A stretch of 35,248 nucleotides of DNA, from the IMG/VR virus record IMGVR_UViG_3300025131_000195, positions 1 to 35,248 of that record; one strand, 5' to 3'. The translations under genes were made by a program, and so were the position numbers. Shown one piece after another: positions 1 to 5,221 of this stretch (its first letter is position 1; every line of letters starts with the position of its first letter). The notes below the pieces were generated by a model. The model made no database searches, had not been told where the DNA came from, and was given only the letters and a program-made list of their open reading frames with translations. Source of the stretch: a virus.

Positions 1-189
1 TACCTCATCTAGATTAACTACATTTTCTGCCGTTTCTTCTTGTTCCTCTAACATTTTCTCATCTTCTTTTTGTGCTCTCCAGTCAGCCCACCACCAGTAA
101 ACGGATCCTCCCAGGTGGTTAATCAGATGCCCCAACGCAAAAAAACCTGCGAGCGCAATAAGAAGCGATCCCCATTCAGGTGTGCTCAT
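1..189 (-). CDS. Partial small membrane protein, N-terminal 63 residues
   Basis: The reading frame starts at an ATG two bases past the stop of the preceding gene and runs off the left edge, so only 63 residues are visible. It opens MSTPEWGSLLIALAGFFALG, a probable single membrane-spanning segment at about residues 8-22. A tryptophan-rich stretch (YWWWADW) and a charged, Glu-rich tail follow. This suggests a small membrane-anchored phage protein with a cytoplasmic helix. I do not recognise a family. The tight spacing suggests co-translation with the 98-residue gene upstream. Confidence 0.6.
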   Translation of the reverse strand, partial: MSTPEWGSLLIALAGFFALGHLINHLGGSVYWWWADWRAQKEDEKMLEEQEETAENVVNLDEV

Positions 190-191
190 CG

Positions 192-488
192 TTATGCCCT
201 CAAGCAGGGGATCCCTGCCGGCAGTTCGCCCTCGATCATCCCGCCATGCTTTGCGATGACGAGCGTGACAACGGGGGCCGGAACGTATGGATAAACTGTT
301 TCAGTGGGCTTATCCGAATCCTCTGCAAACTCCAAAAGCAGATCCTCGGAGCGATTCGGAAAACCGATCTCAACCTCGGTGTATCTTTCTGCCCCAGTCT
401 CGCGAGGGTGACAGTATTGCGTTTCTCCTGCCTGCACGGACATCGTAAATCCATCCTTGCAAACTATTTTCTTGTTCAGCTTAAACAC
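192..488 (-). CDS. Hypothetical protein, 98 aa, GTG start
   Basis: The start is GTG at 488, chosen because a GGAG ribosome site lies ten bases upstream in an A-rich leader just after tRNA-Arg. The protein begins MFKLNKKIVCKDGFTMSVQA and contains a short YCHPRETGAE segment and a VEIGFPNRSEDLLLEFAED stretch. It has no membrane segment or catalytic motif that I can name. The composition suggests a small mixed alpha/beta soluble protein. The phage-conserved openings known to me do not match, so function is unknown. Confidence 0.65.
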   Translation of the reverse strand: MFKLNKKIVCKDGFTMSVQAGETQYCHPRETGAERYTEVEIGFPNRSEDLLLEFAEDSDKPTETVYPYVPAPVVTLVIAKHGGMIEGELPAGIPCLRA

Positions 489-511
489 TTTTTTGTTTCT
501 CCTTTTTTTAA

Positions 512-588
512 TGGCACCCTGAGTAGGACTTGAACCTACGACCCTCGGTTTAGAAGACCGATGCTCTATCCAACTGAGCTATCAGGGC
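512..588 (-). tRNA. tRNA-Arg (anticodon TCT)
   Basis: The minus strand reads GCCCTGA at the 5' end and TCAGGGT at the 3' end, a seven-pair acceptor stem with one G-T wobble. A discriminator G and an encoded CCA follow. The D arm (GCTCAGTTGGATAGAGC), the anticodon loop CTTCTAA with anticodon TCT, and the T arm GTAGG-TTCAAGT-CCTAC are all present. It reads AGA codons. Its 5' 23 bases overlap the 3' end of the 87-residue gene upstream. Confidence 0.95.
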
Positions 589-829
589 TAAACATATCGA
601 CCATATCTTTAACAAGATTGTCAAACAGATCGATTTGTTTGTTCTCCAGCGTGTCTTCATATTGTACCACAGGATGATCCCCCGGCACAAGTAAAATCAG
701 ACATTCGCCTTCATTTTCTTTCATTTCGCGCAACTGCGCCCATGCCTTACCTCGATCGTTAGATGCGGTGGCGGTGTATCGAGTGATCTTTCCCTCGCTG
801 TTCTGATATATTGCTGTGTATGGCATCAT
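566..829 (-). CDS. Hypothetical protein, 87 aa, 3' end inside tRNA-Arg
   Basis: The protein begins MMPYTAIYQNSEGKITRYTA and has an alpha/beta look, with DRGKAWAQLREMKENEGECL followed by ILLVPGDHPVVQYED. The family is not recognised. It starts one base past the stop of the 78-residue gene; two adjacent ATGs are possible starts and neither has a strong ribosome site. The last codons (PDSSVG and stop) are read from the 5' part of tRNA-Arg, so tRNA maturation would cut the mRNA within its terminal codons. Confidence 0.65.
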   Translation of the reverse strand: MMPYTAIYQNSEGKITRYTATASNDRGKAWAQLREMKENEGECLILLVPGDHPVVQYEDTLENKQIDLFDNLVKDMVDMFSPDSSVG

Positions 830-1066
830 CTAAATCTTGTCCCATGGGCGCGGCGTGAAGACATGCTCACGCAAAGTGTAGGTGTGGGCAGGATCGGAAA
901 TAGCTGGTGCGTATGTGGAGCGCTCGCTTTTGAATGAGTTTGCGTTCATTCGATCGAAACCGGCTTCAGTAAGGATGGTATTAACCTCCTCCAATGTAAA
1001 ACCAGCATTGATCGCTGATAGTGTGATGAGCCTTTCGGCTTTTGTTTTCTTGATACCTCTCGGCAT
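830..1066 (-). CDS. Hypothetical protein, 78 aa, possible small DNA-binding protein
   Basis: An AAGGAG site lies seven bases before the ATG. The product begins MPRGIKKTKAERLITLSAIN and has a predicted helical N-terminal half (GFTLEEVNTILTEAGFDRMN) that could form a helix-turn-helix-like or UBA-like small bundle. The C-terminal half is extended and ends in PRPWDKI. No family assignment is possible by eye. It sits between tRNA-Met and the 87-residue gene, in the accessory tRNA/small-gene segment. Confidence 0.65.
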   Translation of the reverse strand: MPRGIKKTKAERLITLSAINAGFTLEEVNTILTEAGFDRMNANSFKSERSTYAPAISDPAHTYTLREHVFTPRPWDKI

Positions 1067-1084
1067 TGTTTTCTCCTTGGTTAA

Positions 1085-1161
1085 TGGTGGGCCTTGTAGG
1101 ACTTGAACCTACGACCATCCGGTTATGAGCCGGGTGCTCTGACCAACTGAGCTAAAAGCCC
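1085..1161 (-). tRNA. tRNA with CAT anticodon (Met, or Ile2 if modified)
   Basis: The minus strand gives acceptor halves GGGCTTT and AAGGCCC with one T-G wobble, discriminator A and an encoded CCA. The anticodon loop is CTCATAA and the T arm is GTAGG-TTCAAGT-CCTAC. The first acceptor pair is a normal G-C, so it does not look like an initiator. CAT can be elongator Met or a lysidine-modified Ile tRNA, and sequence alone does not decide this. The anticodon stem has a C-A mismatch at its base. Confidence 0.93.
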
Positions 1162-1171
1162 CTATGTAAAA

Positions 1172-1247
1172 TGGTGGGTCAACTGGGACTCGAACCCAGA
1201 ACCTACGGCTTAAAAGGCCGGTGCTCTACCCGTTGAGCTATTGACCC
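1172..1247 (-). tRNA. tRNA-Lys (anticodon TTT)
   Basis: The minus strand starts GGGTCAA and ends TTGACCC-A-CCA, a perfect seven-pair acceptor stem with encoded CCA. The anticodon loop CTTTTAA gives anticodon TTT on a CGGC/GCCG stem. The T arm is CTGGG-TTCGAGT-CCCAG. It lies ten bases from the CAT tRNA and one base from the stop of the 70-residue gene upstream. Confidence 0.96.
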
Positions 1248-1248
1248 T

Positions 1249-1461
1249 TTAGTCAAACTCGTATGTCGTTTTCTCTGTGTCTTCGCCTTTATCTTCAGGA
1301 ACTAAAACACCCCCCTCTTTGAGGGCAACCAGGAGGGTTGCGACTACTCCCTCAAAATAATGTAATCTCTGCTCTAACTCATCAATCTTTCGTGTCATTC
1401 TCTGGCATTGTTTCGTCAGCAACTCCACCTGATTCTCCCACATATCTGTTCTATTCGTCAT
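1249..1461 (-). CDS. Small coiled-coil protein, 70 aa
   Basis: The start is the ATG at 1461, with GGAG six bases upstream; an in-frame ATG 12 bases earlier overlaps the ribosome site and is rejected. The product begins MTNRTDMWENQVELLTKQCQ and continues with heptad-like leucines (KIDELEQRLHYFEG), consistent with a short coiled coil at about residues 8-40. A hydrophobic VVATLLVALKEGG segment and an acidic tail follow. It could oligomerise. No family is recognised. Confidence 0.6.
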   Translation of the reverse strand: MTNRTDMWENQVELLTKQCQRMTRKIDELEQRLHYFEGVVATLLVALKEGGVLVPEDKGEDTEKTTYEFD

Positions 1462-1463
1462 TT

Positions 1464-1628
1464 TTATCTCCATCGGGACTTGATATTTACAAGCTCTCCC
1501 TTATAAGTATAAACGAATACCTCCAAATCGTTTAACTTTACAATCTCTTCAGCAGTAGTTTGCTTTTTATACTGCTCTTTCTCCCCATCAGATGGTAGGA
1601 GAGGCGGGAGTCGAACCCGCACGCTCAT
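1464..1628 (-). CDS. Doubtful small ORF entering tRNA-Leu, up to 54 aa
   Basis: This open frame ends three bases before the 70-residue gene. Its 3' portion looks protein-like (EEIVKLNDLEVFVYTYKGEL). The only ATG starts in frame lie inside the tRNA-Leu gene, so any ATG-initiated product would begin with translated tRNA sequence. A TTG start inside the frame would give only a very short peptide. It may be a decayed gene or a gene truncated by tRNA insertion. I list it because the 130 bases after the tRNA otherwise hold nothing. Confidence 0.3.
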   Translation of the reverse strand: MSVRVRLPPLLPSDGEKEQYKKQTTAEEIVKLNDLEVFVYTYKGELVNIKSRWR

Positions 1629-1678
1629 CAGAGCAGGAGATTTTAAGTCTCCTGTGTCTACCATTCCACCACTCTCCC
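1593..1678 (-). tRNA. tRNA-Leu (anticodon TAA)
   Basis: The minus strand starts GGGAGAG and ends CTCTCCT-A-CCA, a seven-pair acceptor stem with encoded CCA. It has a class II structure: the variable arm GCTCTGATGAGC forms its own stem. The anticodon loop ACTTAAA gives TAA on a GGAG/CTCC stem, reading TTA codons. It is the first gene after the promoter at 1692-1720 and probably heads the tRNA/small-gene transcript. Confidence 0.95.
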
Positions 1679-1691
1679 TTGTTACTCTCTT

Positions 1692-1720
1692 ATAATACTA
1701 AATCTGATTGCGATTGTCAA
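1692..1720 (-). promoter_or_regulatory. Sigma-70-type promoter for the tRNA/small-gene unit
   Basis: On the minus strand TTGACA (1720-1715) and TATTAT (1697-1692) are separated by exactly 17 bases. The -10 box ends 13 bases before the 5' end of tRNA-Leu, so the transcript would start just upstream of the tRNA. The same architecture recurs at six other sites in the window. Confidence 0.85.
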
Positions 1721-1741
1721 CATATTTATGAGAAAAGATTG

Positions 1742-1981
1742 TCACGATTTGTTGACAAGCCGCAACTCAAACTCCGAATACCACCTCACATAGCCGTCAG
1801 TACAAACAATCTCGTACAGAGCCTCATCGCCCAAAAGAGAGTCGTAAGTAACCAAGACTACTACACCAAGCCATGGTCGAAACAAATCATCATCATCTTC
1901 AAAGTATGGATAGGTGTAAAAATCAAAATAGGAAAATGATACCCTAACTAGATCGCCAATCTTATATCGAGGAGAGCCCAC
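1742..1981 (-). CDS. SH3-like GDLV-family small protein, 79 aa
   Basis: The pattern is KIGDLVRVSF near the N-terminus, then WLGVVVLVTYD and YEIVCTDGYVRWYSEFEL. This is the strand order of small SH3/KOW-like beta-barrel proteins that many phages encode in several copies. The fold is my inference and the function is unknown. The start is GTG at 1981, at the end of a 14-base sequence (TAGTTACTATGTGG) that is repeated exactly at the start of the 77-residue gene at 2933. There is no clear ribosome site. Related small proteins lie at 1989, 2700 and 13821. Confidence 0.65.
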   Translation of the reverse strand: MGSPRYKIGDLVRVSFSYFDFYTYPYFEDDDDLFRPWLGVVVLVTYDSLLGDEALYEIVCTDGYVRWYSEFELRLVNKS

Positions 1982-1988
1982 ATAGTAA

Positions 1989-2357
1989 CTACTTGCTCCT
2001 TACCCAATCTGTAGGATACCACCCTTCCTTCTCGGCCATTCTCCCCTCGTAGGCGCCGGGCTGCTTAAACCATTTGATTCTAACAAATGACTTTTTAGGT
2101 TTCCGGCACCAAGTTTCATTGTACTGAAAAAACAACTTTAAGGACATGGAGTGTGCCTTTTCTTCGCCGCATAGCTCCTCAATCGCGCTTTTCTTCTCCC
2201 AATATGTTCTCCCCTGGGCGTTTTCTGCAATCTGAAACGCAATATCCTCATTAACTCCTGCGTGTTCTAAAATGTTATCTACCTTTTGTAATATAATCCC
2301 CATTCCTGGGGTCTTGCGGCGATAGAAACCCACAAGATCACCAACCTTCACCGGCAT
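1989..2357 (-). CDS. SH3-like GDLV-family protein, 122 aa
   Basis: It begins MPVKVGDLVGFYRRKTPGMG followed by IILQKVDN, the same N-terminal GDLV plus GIIL strand pattern as its small neighbours. A longer helical insertion (residues about 30-75) and an aromatic C-terminal part ending GWYPTDWVRSK follow. AAGGAG lies six bases before the ATG. It is the first gene after the promoter at 2377-2405. Binding of nucleic acid or protein is possible for an SH3-like barrel, but nothing here shows which. Confidence 0.7.
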   Translation of the reverse strand: MPVKVGDLVGFYRRKTPGMGIILQKVDNILEHAGVNEDIAFQIAENAQGRTYWEKKSAIEELCGEEKAHSMSLKLFFQYNETWCRKPKKSFVRIKWFKQPGAYEGRMAEKEGWYPTDWVRSK

Positions 2358-2376
2358 TTGATCTCCTTATGTTCTT

Positions 2377-2405
2377 AATGTACCATCAAATCAAGCTGAT
2401 GTCAA
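2377..2405 (-). promoter_or_regulatory. Sigma-70-type promoter before the 122-aa gene
   Basis: The minus strand reads TTGACA (2405-2400), 17 bases, then TACATT (2382-2377). The AAGGAG ribosome site and ATG of the 122-residue gene follow within about 20 bases. It lies in the 62-base gap after the stop of the 92-residue gene. Confidence 0.8.
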
Positions 2406-2419
2406 CCGCGCGGGTGTCA

Positions 2420-2698
2420 CTATTTGTCACGGTAGAACACATCAATGTGGCCGCGCGGAACTTTAAGCACCACCATACGCCAGCCCATCCACTTCGCCGG
2501 AAACTTTGAACGAAGCTCATCAGACATTAACTCATTAGTGTCTTCAAACTCTAACACCGCCTGAATATGGATACCGCCTCCATCTGTGTGAAAGTTGGCT
2601 GTGAATGTTCCCGCCCAGTTGTCTGCAATATGCTCCATCAGAGCTTTGCGAGCCTCTTCTTTCGATGCTTTCTCTCCACTAAAAAATAGATTTGCCAT
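2420..2698 (-). CDS. Hypothetical protein, 92 aa
   Basis: The product begins MANLFFSGEKASKEEARKAL, with an amphipathic helix followed by an alternating strand region (FTANFHTDGGGIHIQAVLEF) and a C-terminal WRMVVLKVPRGHIDVFYRDK. The appearance is of a small alpha/beta domain. I do not recognise a family. It starts one base past the stop of the 77-residue gene, with a GAGGAA site upstream, so the two are translated together. Confidence 0.65.
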   Translation of the reverse strand: MANLFFSGEKASKEEARKALMEHIADNWAGTFTANFHTDGGGIHIQAVLEFEDTNELMSDELRSKFPAKWMGWRMVVLKVPRGHIDVFYRDK

Positions 2699-2699
2699 T

Positions 2700-2933
2700 T
2701 TATTCTTCCTCGCTGATTATCTCGAAATGGTCTATTGTTGGAGAGAGTAAGACCCAATCCAACATCGTGCAATCATAACAATACGCTATTACGCTGCTAT
2801 TGTCAAGTGCCACGCTGGTAATGATTGCGTGACGGTAGTTAGGATCGTAGCCCTTTACAACCCCTTCCGGGGAAGCCGTGTAAGTATTCCAATCTTCAAT
2901 CCATCGAATAAGTTGCCCTGGTTTATGTTCCAC
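2700..2933 (-). CDS. SH3-like small protein, 77 aa, GTG start
   Basis: The segments KPGQLIRWIEDW, HAIITSVALDN and MLDWVLLSPTIDHFEIISEE follow the strand order of small phage SH3-like proteins, with GQLI in place of GDLV. The start is GTG at 2933. It overlaps an ATG in another frame and is preceded by the same 14 bases found at the start of the 79-residue gene, with no obvious ribosome site. Function is unknown. The gene carries a possible internal promoter at 2778-2806. Confidence 0.65.
   Translation of the reverse strand: MEHKPGQLIRWIEDWNTYTASPEGVVKGYDPNYRHAIITSVALDNSSVIAYCYDCTMLDWVLLSPTIDHFEIISEEE
2778..2806 (-). promoter_or_regulatory. Possible intragenic sigma-70-type promoter
   Basis: TTGACA (2806-2801), a 17-base spacer and TATTGT (2783-2778) match the spacing of the other promoters. 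This site lies inside the 77-residue coding sequence and its -10 box is weaker. It would drive the 92-residue gene. Coincidence with coding sequence is possible. Confidence 0.4.
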
Positions 2934-2943
2934 ATAGTAACTA

Positions 2944-3198
2944 TCAACTCAATGCGCCAGGATTCTTCATATATTCTTTTAGCTGGTTATAGCCGCCGAT
3001 TTTTACAACAACATTGTTTACTTGTCGAATGATAATCGGGAAGGTTGGCCACTCGTATTTATCTTTTAGATGTTCTCGATAACCTCTTGCAAAATCTGTT
3101 TCCACAAAGGCATATTCTATGTCTGCCTCCATCAGATCGGCGCAAGCGCGCAGGCAAGCGGGGCAATCGGTTATTCCATAAACGATATATGTGTTCAT
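2944..3198 (-). CDS. Glutaredoxin-like protein, 84 aa
   Basis: Glutaredoxins reduce disulfides through a CxxC site and commonly serve ribonucleotide reductase. Here YGITDCPACLRA places C12-P-A-C15 after the first beta strand. TFPIII at about residue 52 supplies the cis-proline, and GGYNQL at about 68 the typical glutathione-site glycines. The length (84) fits the short phage/bacterial family. It follows the 87-residue gene by one base with an AAGGAA ribosome site. With the thioredoxin-like protein at 21204 it could recycle the C-terminal cysteine pair of the phage reductase; that partnership is inferred. Confidence 0.85.
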   Translation of the reverse strand: MNTYIVYGITDCPACLRACADLMEADIEYAFVETDFARGYREHLKDKYEWPTFPIIIRQVNNVVVKIGGYNQLKEYMKNPGALS

Positions 3199-3199
3199 T

Positions 3200-3463
3200 T
3201 TATTCCTTCAGTTTTGTTTTGTATATCTTAGCCAGAGCGCCTTCTGAGTAGTATTTAGCCTCGATGTCGCATTTTCCCTTGAAAAAGTTACGCAGCTTGA
3301 CTAGCGAGGGCGCCGTGTAGCCTCCATTGTGCTCCATATATATTTGCGATCTACCCCTTTGACAAACCTTGAGCGCATCTCGATGAACAGCCTTAATAGA
3401 GGAGTACACCCCTAAAAATTGCTCAAATTCCCCGAAGAGACAGTATATATATATTTTAGTCAT
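3200..3463 (-). CDS. Hypothetical protein, 87 aa
   Basis: It begins MTKIYIYCLFGEFEQFLGVY, followed by a helix (SSIKAVHRDALKVCQRGRSQ) and a C-terminal KLRNFFKGKCDIEAKYYSEG segment. The compact alpha/beta pattern resembles small phage proteins whose function is not known. An AAGG site precedes the ATG. It sits six bases from the 87-residue gene upstream and one base from the glutaredoxin gene downstream, so it is part of the same transcript. Confidence 0.65.
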   Translation of the reverse strand: MTKIYIYCLFGEFEQFLGVYSSIKAVHRDALKVCQRGRSQIYMEHNGGYTAPSLVKLRNFFKGKCDIEAKYYSEGALAKIYKTKLKE

Positions 3464-3469
3464 TGTGCC

Positions 3470-3733
3470 TTAACAAGAGTGCTCGTCATTTACAATGCCG
3501 ATGGCAGCAGAATCAAAAACAGTATGAAGAAAATCTAGTTGCATCTTAGCTGTCTTTATCGTCTTCACATCACTTGACGAAAGGGCCGTTTCATATTCGG
3601 CCCGGGCCTCTTCAATCTGCGAGAGGGACTCTTGTAAGAGCGCAATGTAATACAGATTACTACCAAACGCCTCCACATTCTTTTTCGCTTGGGCAAAAGG
3701 GCCCCCTGGCAATCTTTTGTTGTGCTTTTTCAT
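3470..3733 (-). CDS. Hypothetical helical protein, 87 aa
   Basis: The sequence is basic at the N-terminus (MKKHNKRLPGGPFAQAKKNV) and largely helical afterwards (ALLQESLSQIEEARAEYETA), suggesting a coiled-coil hairpin, with a C-terminal IGIVNDEHSC. GGAG precedes the ATG by ten bases. No family is recognised. Neighbouring genes are small and equally uncharacterised, typical of a phage accessory block. Confidence 0.65.
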   Translation of the reverse strand: MKKHNKRLPGGPFAQAKKNVEAFGSNLYYIALLQESLSQIEEARAEYETALSSSDVKTIKTAKMQLDFLHTVFDSAAIGIVNDEHSC

Positions 3734-3758
3734 CGGTGTATTTCTCCTTTGTTTCCAT

Positions 3759-3986
3759 TCAACCTTTACAACTTGAGCATCTCCTCTGATTTCTTTCTTC
3801 CTTGTTCAGCTTTAGCTTCTTAAAGTTCCCCATACGATCTTCAAACATGCGACCATGGCCTAAAGCATTTATCATCTTCTGCTGTTTCTTGAAAGCACCG
3901 CAGATCACAATCTGGCGCGTAGGCATGTGGAGGAGATATTCGCCTGGGTAAATGGTGCTACTTTCGGTGATGTCTGAAAATTCCAT
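3759..3986 (-). CDS. Hypothetical protein, 75 aa
   Basis: It begins MEFSDITESSTIYPGEYLLH, continues MPTRQIVICGAFKKQQKM and ends in a basic segment with a CSSC pair (RRCSSCKG). The two cysteines alone do not make a zinc ribbon. The start lies three bases past the stop of the nucleotidyltransferase gene, next to a GGATAG sequence that may serve as ribosome site. Function unknown. Confidence 0.6.
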   Translation of the reverse strand: MEFSDITESSTIYPGEYLLHMPTRQIVICGAFKKQQKMINALGHGRMFEDRMGNFKKLKLNKEERNQRRCSSCKG

Positions 3987-3989
3987 AAT

Positions 3990-4937
3990 CTATCCTATTG
4001 ACAACAAAGCGTCAAACGCATTATACTGCATTTGGCTTAATTTGTCTAGTGTGTCTTCTCTTCGCAGGATCTTGAAGGCGATATTTTCAGCAGAATATTC
4101 CTGGTCGGGACTGTGTAATCCGGCTTTTCTCATCTTTCTGATCCTTTCTTTTAATCTTTTGATTGATTTTAGGGCAGAGCGCGGCTTTGCATCGGCAAAC
4201 TTTTCGATCAAGTTTGTTTCCGTCTGGATTGAGTCGGCCTTCTTACGAGCGGTAGGGTAGTCAAATCTAATCTCATCAGAAGTAGGTGATGTTACCCAAT
4301 CATCTTCCATTATAGAATATATACCAGAGGAGTGTGTGACGTGGCCCACATTCTCCACGAATATCTCCACCTCGTGACCGTACATAACTATATCGTGTAG
4401 TTCGTTCCAGCGCCATCTGGCTGCATCGAAAAATGATTTAGCTAGCTCAGTGTCATCACTAATTTTTGAAAAGTCTACGACGATATGAAGATCCACATCC
4501 GAATACTTAGACCAGTTATAGTTGGCTAGGCTGCCAGTCAGCCGAATATCACTAATTTGAACGTCCTGTTCTAATCCTTCAACAAATTCATTGGCAATCT
4601 TTATCAAGCGTTTGGCGATTCTGGGATTTAACTTGCCGGTCTTCCAAAAGCGCGGATCGAGTTCCGGCTGTTTTTCAAAACTTTCAGGCTCTACCTCTTC
4701 CTCTAGACCACCGGGCGCGCCAGGAGGGGCAGAGGTATCGTTAAACTTCCGTCGTCGAAAGCTCGGGCGCTTTTTGCCTCCAGGCCAGCCACCCTTTTTC
4801 TGTGGACCTGTGTCGAGAAACCATTTTAACGATCTCTCTAAACCAGGACCGGAGCCTCGGGTGCGCTGCTTCTTGCCTTCCGTTAAACTTTTGTCGTCGT
4901 TTCTGGACTCTTCTACAAATTCTTTCCATTTTTTCAT
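3990..4937 (-). CDS. Nucleotidyltransferase-fold protein, 315 aa
   Basis: Polymerase-beta-type nucleotidyltransferases carry a GS motif followed by DxD and a third acid. Here LTGSLANYNWSKYSDVDLHI gives G135-S136 and D147-x-D149, and VEIFV at about 191 supplies a likely third acidic residue. The first ~100 residues are a basic, Gly/Pro-rich, probably disordered region. The C-terminal ~90 residues are helical and basic. The substrate could be a nucleotide, tRNA or protein; the sequence does not say. It overlaps the upstream 91-residue gene by four bases (ATGA). Its place beside tail-fibre genes suggests expression with virion genes. Confidence 0.75.
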   Translation of the reverse strand: MKKWKEFVEESRNDDKSLTEGKKQRTRGSGPGLERSLKWFLDTGPQKKGGWPGGKKRPSFRRRKFNDTSAPPGAPGGLEEEVEPESFEKQPELDPRFWKTGKLNPRIAKRLIKIANEFVEGLEQDVQISDIRLTGSLANYNWSKYSDVDLHIVVDFSKISDDTELAKSFFDAARWRWNELHDIVMYGHEVEIFVENVGHVTHSSGIYSIMEDDWVTSPTSDEIRFDYPTARKKADSIQTETNLIEKFADAKPRSALKSIKRLKERIRKMRKAGLHSPDQEYSAENIAFKILRREDTLDKLSQMQYNAFDALLSIG

Positions 4938-5209
4938 GATTGATCTTCCACTCCTTCCAACACTTCGATAAAATGTTCTAACACTTGAACGACAGTGATA
5001 TCCGGATCGATGGGGTGCTCCTCTTTAAGTTGCATAATCTGTTCGGGAGACACACTACGCTCACGCAATAGGCGCTCAAATTCTAATTCGTTATTGTTCT
5101 CCCGAGTCTCGCACATCTCAAGCCATGATTCTTGAGAATAAGTAACAAAATCATGGAGAGCGTCTTTGAAAATCTCTATAAGTTTTTGATTAGTTCTCAA
5201 TTTCTGCAT
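4934..5209 (-). CDS. Acidic helical hypothetical protein, 91 aa
   Basis: The protein begins MQKLRTNQKLIEIFKDALHD and is predicted almost wholly helical, rich in Glu, with LRERSVSPEQIMQLKEEHPI and DPDITVVQVLEHFIEVLEG. The last four bases overlap the start of the nucleotidyltransferase, implying translational coupling. No motif is recognised. It could be a small partner of the nucleotidyltransferase or of the fibre protein upstream, on position only. Confidence 0.65.
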   Translation of the reverse strand: MQKLRTNQKLIEIFKDALHDFVTYSQESWLEMCETRENNNELEFERLLRERSVSPEQIMQLKEEHPIDPDITVVQVLEHFIEVLEGVEDQS

Positions 5210-5221
5210 AGCATTTTATCC

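Noticed and set aside
70-294. Plus-strand open frames throughout the window
   Set aside because: None has a ribosome site, family motif or consistent spacing. All lie opposite convincing minus-strand genes or tRNAs, so they are complementary-strand shadows.
601-624. TTGACA on the minus strand at 624-619
   Set aside because: No acceptable -10 box lies 16-18 bases downstream, and the bases encode DNLV in the 87-residue gene.
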